A DNA stretch of 64,000 nt, from the NCBI RefSeq assembly GCF_009905375.1, contig NC_133647.1, positions 137,387,263 to 137,451,262 of the forward strand, read 5' to 3'. Shown here piece by piece: positions 57,301 through 64,000 of the stretch; within the stretch, counting starts at the first letter, position 1; the number at the start of each line of letters is the position of its first letter. The stretch is from Apium graveolens. Taxonomy: Eukaryota > Streptophyta > Magnoliopsida > Apiales > Apiaceae. Position numbers and translations under genes: made by a program. The notes beneath the pieces are model-generated. The model had not been told where the DNA came from and made no database searches. It worked only from the letters and a program-made list of their open reading frames with translations.

Positions 57301-59841
57301 AGTTTCAGAAAGAAGTAAGAAGAATTCAGAAAGGTTAAACATACTGATCAAGTTTATGTAAGATAATATGCATAAATAAAAATGGTTCACTAAGCATAAT
57401 CAATATTAAACACATGCTTACATGTTTCGTTATATCCTCGTGCAAAATTATCGCCTTCTGTTCAAGCTCATCCTGTCAAATATAGATACATGCTCGATGC
57501 TGGACAACTAAAAGATGCTTATAAAGGACAAGCACAGTCATGGTTATAAGGGATGCTACAAAGTCGATAGGCAATGATGTTTTTTTTGCTAGATAAAATA
57601 GTCGATGATGTCAAACTTAATAAGATGATACAAAATAAATAACAAATCATAACATAACACTACTACTAAGGACAATACTTACTACAGTAGGCTGTTTTAA
57701 AAGGCCACGTTGTATGCGTATCTTCAAATCTTTGCACTCTTCCTGCAAATAAATAGAAGCAACAAAGTTCCAAATTCATCACAGTCAAATATAAGCTTGA
57801 AAATTTTACAAAAAAAAATTAATTTTAAACATTAAAAAAAAAGGTAAGCATGAATCAAGCATTTTTTAGCAAGACATAATATCTTAGACAAAACTTACTA
57901 AAACCAATATAATTACCTGGGTTATGTTGCAGTTTTCGAGCAAATCGATACTAATTTTATTCTCCATTCCCGAAACATGCAGTAATACCTCGGGATCATT
58001 TTCACTATTGTAAGTCCATATTGTGCCTGAAAATCCATGATAGAATAAACTGAACTGCTTTTGTTTATAGTAACTAATATCATGTTAAGGTTCAGCAATC
58101 ATAAGAGACAAACTACATGTATACAAGTCAATTGTTTTAAAATCTGCAATTTCATTAAATAATTCAACAATTTTAGAGTTAAATTTATCCTATGAGGACG
58201 GTATGCATGTGACCCGGCCTATAGTCTTTAAGAAGCTAACTTTGTACCATTATAAAATAATATGGAACCCAGTTCGAACTTCTAATGACATATGCATCTA
58301 CCAGCACAACAACACTAACCTGTGACTTGCAAGAGCTTAAAAATGTTCTGGTCAAAACGGTCATTCCTAGCTGCTCTGATTTTAACGAAACTTCCGATTA
58401 ACTTGTCATCAAACAAGGTCCTGGGTCCCTTTAGAAGTTTCCTAACTAACCCCCTCTTTAGGTAGACCAAAGTCATGTTCTCGGGTTCTATTGACGCGTA
58501 CTGGAGTGGAGGAATCCTGCGAGCTTTCAAGTTTTCCTTAGGGAATGTGTCATATATATCTGACTTCACACCATCATTCTCATCTGAGTCGCAGCAAGAA
58601 ATATAGAATTCGCCTTTCTTCATTCTATCTTCCGCAGAGCGGAGATATTTCAGAGTCAAGGATTCTCTCTCCCTGATAATTTTCCAAGCTAAACCAAAGT
58701 GCTCCATAAATTTCTGCATGCAAACAGTAAGACAAGTAATAAAGAAAATTCATAGCCATTATAATACAAAACATTGAATAACCACCTGCATCAATCATCT
58801 CACCTCCAACTTGATCTTAATCCGCCCCAACCCCACCTCACCCCAGTGATAAAGAACACGACGCTAAGAATAATTAGGTGATCATATTTATTATCTACAA
58901 TTATTCCATGGTAAAAAAATTTACTGTCCTTCCATAAACCAAGCAAGAACCATGAACAAGTAGAAATACCTAACAGACAGTCGTGATATTCAATTTTAAG
59001 TTGAAGAAAATACTATAAATATGAGATAATAAGGTAACTTTGATGCACATGCGAGAAATGAAACTTCCAAGATGGTCAATTTCTTCATCATTTTTACATA
59101 TATTTTATATATGTTTCCTGCTTCTGAAGATGACACATCAAATATTTTCTTCAAATAACTTTCTGATTTAAATACTTTCAAATTTAATAGTATTCACAAA
59201 CGATAAAATTTGAGAGGTAAAAGGAATTGGAAAATATTACTATAATTTCGTGTATCTACTTATTATCTGTAAAGTAAGTGTACCCTGTCATAATTACCAT
59301 CCTTTTTTTCTTCAACTAGTAGCCCATACTTCAAACAGACATGACATAGACCCTTGTTTCCTCTAATCTGAACAAATTCAACTTGCCCAATGCAGTGCCT
59401 GCAAAGAGCCTTTGGACAGCCCACGCAAATAAAATCCTGGCCTTTGTGGCATATGAAGCAAGAATGAGCATCTGAAGCAGTAGCATAAGTTTTATATGTT
59501 AGTAAATTCTTTGCTGACAGGACAATGAACATTCGAGCTCCAGACAAAAATACATCGTTATGATATTCCACTGAATTAAATTACAAATTTGTTCTTAAAA
59601 CAAAAACATTAAAAAGGCTAAAACAACAATTTAATAAAATAAATGTGAACGCAAAGATCAACTCTTCAACTCTCCTCGGTGACCCATATGGCATGTATTG
59701 AGCACATTCAAATGAGGCAAAGGAAGACTGCAAATAAAAAACTAAATATTTAACTATATACCACAAGTCCAGGAATTTCCGGTGTTGACGACTGAATCAT
59801 CCTTGCCTATACATTTAGGGTGACACACTTTTATGCAATCT
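50979..59841 (-). CDS. PHD / Plus-3 / GYF-like nuclear protein gene, 5' incomplete, possibly decaying
   Basis: Thirteen exons assembled by eye on the minus strand; all but the G/H joint keep phase. Protein order: second half of a PHD-type zinc finger, a linker, Plus-3 domain, a helical region, acidic spacer exons, two GYF-like domains. This is the architecture of plant NERD (At2g16485) and ZC3H44-like proteins, which act in chromatin-linked RNA silencing. Those proteins have a SWIB domain between PHD and Plus-3; here the connecting exon is continuous and has none. The exons for the first half of the PHD finger and the N-terminus were not found. A lost donor after exon G and a frameshifting 19-bp duplication in exon H suggest a pseudogene or a shortened product. 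Confidence 0.75.
52266..52523 (-). CDS. Exon L: first GYF-like domain
   Basis: 258 nt, acceptor CTCTCAG, donor GAAG|GTTAG. DLKWNIRTPAGAASGPYQID, YSQYLMVRKGASRNSAIMIL and DAI align with the GYF domain of NERD-type proteins (W..D.SG..QGPFS...FP..L.IW.......LL.DAL), but the GPYQI core lacks the classical GYF signature. Peptide-binding ability is therefore uncertain. Confidence 0.75.
53451..53573 (-). CDS. Exon K: duplicate of spacer exon J
   Basis: 123 nt, EDHVVLDLSKSSEMTETVAI, GPVDDHIVEQ, EGSTSQIT. Acceptor GTGCAG, donor CAG|GTGGCC. It shares D-V, ET-IGP and EGST positions with exon J, and flanking intron sequence is also shared. Confidence 0.68.
55377..55505 (-). CDS. Exon J: spacer exon with a GC donor
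   Basis: 129 nt, GDQVIHNPSASLERTQ, IIIGPGNDEA, EGSTAKEVTE. Acceptor GTGTAG. The donor is AAG|GCTAGT, a GC-AG type site; the paralogous exons K and L have GT at the same place. Homologous to exon K. Confidence 0.65.
55506..56458 (-). other. Intron with a GGGGTGCCAA-rich insertion
   Basis: Between exons I and J. 55930-56150 contains three copies of GGGTGCCAA and a GCAAGTCCAAC start, unlike the rest of the intron; possibly a MITE, but I cannot define ends. Confidence 0.35.
56459..56524 (-). CDS. Exon I: acidic spacer
   Basis: 66 nt, GKLAEDNRPQMEEEAEAILQ, between TTCTCAG and GGAG|GTCAG. Phase 1 at both ends, which makes it compatible with exon skipping or duplication. Confidence 0.65.
56872..57039 (-). 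CDS. Exon H: disrupted by a 19-bp tandem duplication
   Basis: The text RDLLLKSDEQAKLLNTVPHVV is clearly family-like. A run of ten A just upstream shifts the frame and leaves no good acceptor, so the exon start is uncertain. A perfect 19-bp tandem duplication (56913-56931, 56932-56950) then shifts the frame and gives a stop; past it the text resumes as NCLKAPVTGGSRS and a donor TCAG|GTAC. Confidence 0.65.
57123..57215 (-). CDS. Exon G: helical exon with lost splice donor
   Basis: Acceptor CTTCAAG, then WIVTELQRLKNRFDLACKKG and WRG. Where the family leaves the exon, AGAG is followed by GA (57148-57147) instead of GT. Without splicing the frame continues QYPLLLE and stops at TAA 57123, which would truncate the protein after the Plus-3 region. 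Confidence 0.7.
   Translation of the reverse strand, partial: WIVTELQRLKNRFDLACKKGWRGQYPLLLE
57422..57472 (-). CDS. Exon F: short helical exon
   Basis: 17 codons, DELEQKAIILHEDITKH, between TTGACAG and GTAAGC. Matches the helical region after Plus-3 in the family. Confidence 0.82.
57683..57742 (-). CDS. Exon E: end of Plus-3
   Basis: Exactly 20 codons, EECKDLKIRIQRGLLKQPTV, between TTTGCAG and GTAAGT. Typical closing helix of Plus-3. Confidence 0.88.
57917..58026 (-). CDS. Exon D: Plus-3 continuation
   Basis: Acceptor TTTCAG, then TIWTYNSENDPEVLLHV, ISIDLLENCNITQ, donor CAG|GTAATT. 110 nt, phase-consistent with exons C and E. Confidence 0.85.
58320..58713 (-). CDS. Exon C: linker fused directly to the Plus-3 domain
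   Basis: Acceptor CATGCAG, then KFMEHFGLAWKIIRERE (the post-PHD linker of the family), an acidic stretch (CDSDEND), then Plus-3 text YASIEPENMTLVYLKRGLV, GSFVKIRA and FKLLQVTG. Donor CAG|GTTAG. The linker and Plus-3 lie in one uninterrupted 394-nt exon, so no SWIB domain can sit between them. Confidence 0.88.
59284..59471 (-). CDS. Exon B: Cys-rich second half of the PHD region
   Basis: Acceptor CTTCAG, then AHSCFICHKGQDFICVGC, CRHCIG, EFVQIRGNKGLCHVCLK, donor AGG|GTACAC. 188 nt, entering in phase 1 and leaving in phase 0. The Cys spacing and RGNKG match NERD-type extended PHD fingers. Confidence 0.82.
59762..59841 (-). CDS. Exon A: middle of the PHD finger
   Basis: Acceptor TTTCAG, then DCIKVCHPKCIGKDD...SWTC, donor GTATATAG. 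Contains the Cys/His pattern of a PHD finger in the NERD family. Ends in phase 1. Confidence 0.75.
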
Positions 59842-61232
59842 CTGAAACATTTTGGAACAACATTACTTAGAGAATGGCTCTACTCAGGAATGAAAGAGAT
59901 AAAATGTGCACTAAAACTAAAATTATTACATGGTAAATATCTAGGGAAATTAATGACACAAAATACAGGAACTAATAACATAAAATGAACTTTCATATAG
60001 TCATCATGGTTCATGGAAATAGTCTATATATGTACTGAAAAATCAAGTTGGTTTCCGATAATTTAACTCTGACTGGCATTTTAAACAAGTTGCATGTCCT
60101 ATTTCTGAAGAAAAATGTTTCTTTTATGTTAAGCTTTACCCAGAAAAGTATTATTAATTGTCAACATGTAAACCCATGTAATTACCTATAGATTTTCAAA
60201 TTAATTGTATGAATGTTGAGAATGTACTTGAAACAATTAGTTTTAAAAAAATCGATAAAATCTCTGTAGAATAATAACAAAAAGAAAAAGAAAGGGAAAA
60301 AGATTATGTAAATTAAAAACAAAAAACCATAACCAATTTCTGAAAAATAGTAAATGACAGATTTGTTTACCATTTTAGGTATTCCACACACACACATATA
60401 TATATATATATACATCAATAAGCGACTCGGTTCGACTACCGAATAACGAATACTCAAATTTATTGGTGTAAACTCGAATTGAGTAGTCTGCCCAAAAAAA
60501 CGAAAATGTTAAAATATTATACAATAAAATAAGTTCTCCGCCTTATGAAATTATATTAAATGATTAAATAATTGTATATTGTACACGAATTTCATCATAG
60601 AAAATAACTCAATTCCCTTATTTTTAACCAAAAAATTCCTAAATTCACTGAGTCCTACTTCGTCATCAAATTTCGGTCTTCATCCTATTTCGGTCGAACT
60701 TAATTATCCTCTATTCAACCATACATTTTTAGATCGATCATCACTAATCCACATATCCTTTTGTCAGTTGCATTGTCATTCTCTCTACTCAACTTCCTTT
60801 TTCTCACTCTTCTTTCATTATAAAATTGTTATTGTCAAAATGCACCACTCCGTCTTCTTTACTATTATCGCCATTCAAATTTCCGACCTATGTTTCGATT
60901 TTTGTCATATATGAATGTTTGGTGATTTCGTTCGAAGTTCGATGATTTTTCCTGATTGTCTGAATACAGTTGGTGATTCAGTTCAGTGATTTTTTTGTCG
61001 ATTGTAGTAATTTATATTTACATATAGTAATTTAAGTATAATGTTGGATGATTTTAGGTGGTGATCGAAGATAATGGACAGATGTGCTTGTTGTGTGGTG
61101 GTTATGAAGGTTTTTTTCTAGAGATTATATGTTTAACTGTAGTGATTATTTTTTGACGGTGGTAACTTTTTTGATTTTAGTGGTCGGTGGGTGGTCGGAA
61201 GTACGTAGTTGCAGTCGGTGGTGGGAGTAGTT
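59842..61232. other. Upstream of the host gene, AT-rich
   Basis: Expected to hold the missing 5' exons of the minus-strand gene, but I recognise none. A (CA)n(TA)n microsatellite lies at about 60388-60412. Open frames here (for example 60579-60914) are Ser/Phe-rich and look like chance. Confidence 0.45.
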
Positions 61233-61284
61233 CAACCTATTGGGTTTCAACCCAATGTGATTGGTTGGGCCCAGTGATATAAGA

Positions 61285-61425
61285 TATAATTGGATGGGCA
61301 ATAATTGTATGGGTAAACAATTATTATCATAGTTGGATTGTGAAATAATTGTATGGGTAGGCAATTATTATCACAATTGGATTGTGTAATAATTGTATGA
61401 GTAGACTATTATTATAATCATATTA
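61285..61425 (+). repeat. Three tandem units in the TRIM 5' LTR
   Basis: A roughly 45-bp unit (ATTGGAT..AATAATTGTATGGGTA..CAATTATTAT) occurs three times here and only once in the 3' LTR (about 62270-62320). Confidence 0.8.
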
Positions 61426-61755
61426 GGTATGTCTTGTTGACAAAGTTTTATAATGGTTATATTTACATAGTCATATTGTGTTTGATTGATGAGAGGAGTG
61501 TCTAAGATATAGACTTAAGTACTAGTGAGCGGATGTTAAGTATTAGGCTTATACATAGTATGCTTGAGCATTGTTTGGCTTCGGACACCATTGAGGTATC
61601 ATGTAACTATTGTCCTATTGATAACTCATAAATGTCTTATACTCTGCATTGATAGATCGAATCTCGAAAAATTGTGTGTTTTCCTCCAATTAAGTGGTAT
61701 CAGAACCGAGGTTCCTAGTGAATTGAGTTGGAGGAAAGTTTGAGGTTCAATTGGC

Positions 61756-61971
61756 ATGGCGAATTACGATGATGGATTTGATGACAAGAAGTATACTAAC
61801 GAGGGAAGAGACAAAGTTATGTGTTGTATGACGGTTGACTTGCAACCTGGATCAAATCGTTTGGACTCGACACGAGATGAAAGAGATGATCGGAATTTTT
61901 TTAGTGGCTTGATCAACCAGGAAAATATTTTGGATAATGTTGTTCTTCTTCAAGAGGCCAAAGGATTGTGA
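61756..61971 (+). CDS. Short ORF in the TRIM interior, unknown
   Basis: 71 codons, MANYDDGFDDKKYTNEG to LLQEAKGL. It starts 49 bp after the PBS, where gag would start. Acidic; no zinc knuckle or recognised domain. It may be a relic of gag or chance. Confidence 0.3.
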   Translation: MANYDDGFDDKKYTNEGRDKVMCCMTVDLQPGSNRLDSTRDERDDRNFFSGLINQENILDNVVLLQEAKGL

Positions 61972-62660
61972 AAGCAAGGATTGGGTGACTCAATGATGTA
62001 AGGAGCATTCATGATTGATGCATATGATTTTGTGGATGGAAATTTCGTTATTATGAAGAACGATAGTTTGGTGGTCACTATACGGGTTGTAGTGATTCTC
62101 AAAAGTTGGAAGAATGAGATGAATGAATTCTTGTTCAAGGGGAGGCATCGGCGAAGAGATGTTGATATTTTGATGGTTTACGTGTAATCTAATCTAGAGT
62201 ATTAGGTTAAATGGGAGGATTGTTGGGTTTCAACCCAATGTAATTGGTTGGGCTTGGTGATACAAGATATAATTGGATTAGGCAATAATTATATGAGTAG
62301 ACAATTAGTATTATAATCGTATTAGGTTTGTCTTTTTGGCTAAGTTTTGTGATGGCTATATGTAAATAGTCATTGAGTTTGATTGATGAGAGGAGTGTCT
62401 AAGATGTAGACTTAAGTATCGCTCGTGAGCGGATGCTTAAGTATTGTGCTTAGACATCCTTGATTGATTGTTATTGTTCGGTTGAGCATTGTTTGGCTTG
62501 GAACACCATTGAGGTGTTATGTATCTATTGCATTAATGATAATTGCTTGGATTAATAATACAAGTTGGGATGCGGATTTTTCGTGTCACACATGTTTTGT
62601 GTGTACTCCGCATTGGTAGGTTAAATCTCGTTTATGTGTATGTTTCCTCTTAACACAACC

Positions 62661-63593
62661 ATGTTGATTTTTTTACTTTGGTAATTTTTTATTAACATTG
62701 ATGATTTTAGGTGATTTTAGGTGGGAAGACAGTAGGGATAGGTGGTTGACAAAGGTGTGGGGTTGTGTAGACGGAAGTAGAGGCTGGGGGAGTGAGGAGG
62801 AAGGATGTGGTGATGGTTGGGATGAAGAAGATAGATTTCAAATGAATAGCCTACATTAAAAGTAGCTTTAAATTTGTGTAGTGGAGATTAGTTCTCATAT
62901 CTCACATAAGTGTGGGTGCTCATATATTAGTAAGATTTGGAGTTAGAAAGAGAAATAAAAAACCTGATATTCAAAACGAGATTCTAAATATTTTTCTCCT
63001 CTTTTTACGAAATAAATGTATATTAACATTTTGGTTTTCATTATATTTACTTTTTAACATCAATATTTGAATCAGTAACTGAATTTTATAAAAAGAATTA
63101 TGTAAAATTTCCAAATATTTGACCGAGATTCAAAAAAACTTGTAAAATTTATGTGATTCGAAAATAGAATTTTAAAATCTACAGGATTCCCAGATTATAA
63201 GGTTTTCTCATGATCTTTTTTTATATTTGAAAAAAATTGTTTGTGATTGGTTTCTTTTGGAAGAATTGTAAATATTTGAAACTACTCAATTTTTCGATTT
63301 TATAAATAATTTTTAAAGATCGTTATCTCGGTTCTCCGTTTACAAAAGTTCTCCATTAAACCTTATCTTATATAAATATTAAATTATATTACTACCTAAG
63401 AGCAGTGCGGGGAACAAGGGTCGAGTGCGGGGAACAAGGGTCGGGCTTGGGATATTAATCAATCTCCTCGCCCAAACCTCAAAATTTTCAATTAAACCTT
63501 CTATGTTGCAGCCCCATACAAAAAATAATTCCTCCCTTTTTGAAGTGGTCTATCTCAAAATCATACATCACACACACAGAGAATGATATAAAT
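62661..63593. other. AT-rich intergenic sequence
   Basis: No gene seen. A perfect 20-bp direct duplication starting GTGCGGGGAACAAGGGTCG lies at 63405-63424 and 63425-63444, differing only at the last base. Confidence 0.5.
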
Positions 63594-63859
63594 ATATACT
63601 ATTATATTAAAGTGCGAACATTAAAAGTTTCATCGACATAACATTAAAAGTTTCGTCGATTATCTAGTTAATTCATAGTTTGGTCACTCAATACACAACC
63701 GTTAGATAATTCAAATGAAATAAACATATAATATAATCCTAAAAATTATTGTTATGATTAGGCGGTGTGATGTTCAAATCCCAGAAACAACATATTAAAA
63801 TTATCATTTACAGTATATAAGGATTAAAACAATCGTGCACCGTACGGGTTATAGACCAG
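63594..63859 (+). mobile_element. Possible short non-autonomous Helitron
   Basis: The left part reads TATACTATTATATTAAAG, similar to plant Helitron 5' ends. The right part has a hairpin CGTGC-ACC-GTACG (63834-63846) and then GGGTTATAGACCAG before T, where a Helitron would end CTAG|T. The terminal CTRR is degenerate and the 5' TC is missing. It also holds a direct repeat ACATTAAAAGTTTC at about 63618 and 63641. Confidence 0.35.
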
Positions 63860-64000
63860 TGTGTGTCTATATAAATATATATCATAAAAATAGTTCAAGG
63901 AACTTACTCCTGGTTACAAAATAGAAGAAGTCCCCCAACATAGCATAAAAAACACCATTCTTCCTTTGTTACACATTTGTGTGTCCTCTTTCTTCGTTTG
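63860..64000 (+). promoter_or_regulatory. Possible promoter of a gene beyond the right edge
   Basis: CTATATAAATATATATC near 63867-63883 is followed, about 70-120 bp on, by a CT-rich stretch to the window end. This could be a TATA box and 5' leader, but no ATG frame can be followed within the window. Confidence 0.25.

Larger units (their letters stand above)
61233..62660 (+). mobile_element. TRIM-like non-autonomous LTR element, 1.4 kb, with TSD
   Basis: LTRs 61238-61694 and 62221-62655. PBS TGGTATCAGAACC at 61695 has one change from the usual site. PPT AAATGGGAGGAT ends at 62220. The 5-bp TSD is CAACC at both 61233-61237 and 62656-62660. The interior is only about 526 bp, with no gag or pol domain, so it would have to use enzymes from another (probably copia) element. 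Confidence 0.88.

Noticed and set aside
59472..59571. Upstream ATG extension of the PHD exon (MEYHNDVFL)
   Set aside because: The phase and CTTCAG acceptor at 59472 fit exon A to B splicing better; the extension is intronic.
60182..60207. Exon-like piece (CTACAG ... GTAATT, RDFIDFFKTN) upstream of the gene
   Set aside because: It does not resemble the first half of a PHD finger and is A/T-driven.
60579..60914. 111-codon plus-strand ORF
   Set aside because: Ser/Phe/Leu/His-rich composition from CT-rich DNA, no domain, no promoter or splice context.

Overview
This is nuclear DNA from a flowering plant, probably a eudicot. The evidence is stacked LTR retrotransposons with tRNA-Met primer sites (TGGTATCAGAGC), GT-AG introns, a plant-type PHD/Plus-3/GYF gene and a ribosomal protein eS10 fragment. 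I cannot name the species. About three quarters of the window is transposable element, and almost every retroelement reading frame carries stops, frameshifts or rearrangements.

Layout. 1-6757: a Ty1/copia element entering from the left edge, with 3' LTR 5254-6757, broken gag-pol and an unusual GC-rich leader repeat. 6758-9230: a Tat-like Ty3/gypsy fragment whose protease-RT part lies inverted relative to gag. 9223-31609 (minus strand): a SIRE-type copia element, split inside its protease by a complete Tekay/Del-type chromovirus at 15074-28543 (LTRs 3894 and 3500 bp, near-identical 5-bp target duplication). The SIRE element has two extra ORFs downstream of pol. 31610-32682: the 3' tail and LTR of a second SIRE copy in plus orientation, abutting the first head to head. 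32683-33540: a gypsy LTR fragment. 33818-33965: an eS10 gene fragment. 34770-34941: a CACTA-like end. 35115-35768: an hAT-like MITE.

36182-50391: a second chromovirus with 4.2-4.4 kb LTRs and a perfect 5-bp target duplication. Its interior is degenerate and out of order. 50979-59841 (minus strand): the only substantial host gene, an intron-rich relative of NERD/ZC3H44-type chromatin proteins. It has PHD, Plus-3 and two degenerate GYF-like domains, no SWIB domain, duplicated exon-intron units and several lesions; its 5' end was not found. 61238-62655: a small non-autonomous LTR element (TRIM-like) with a perfect 5-bp target duplication. 63594-63859: a possible short Helitron.

The observation I would follow first concerns the two chromoviruses. 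Both LTRs of each carry a short ATG-initiated reading frame ending at a GAG|GTAG splice-donor-like site. In the 13.5-kb element this joins in phase, across the primer-binding site, to a 245-codon acidic ORF upstream of gag. That suggests an extra spliced protein whose first exon lies in the LTR. The SIRE downstream ORFs, one behind a TATA-like sequence, come second.
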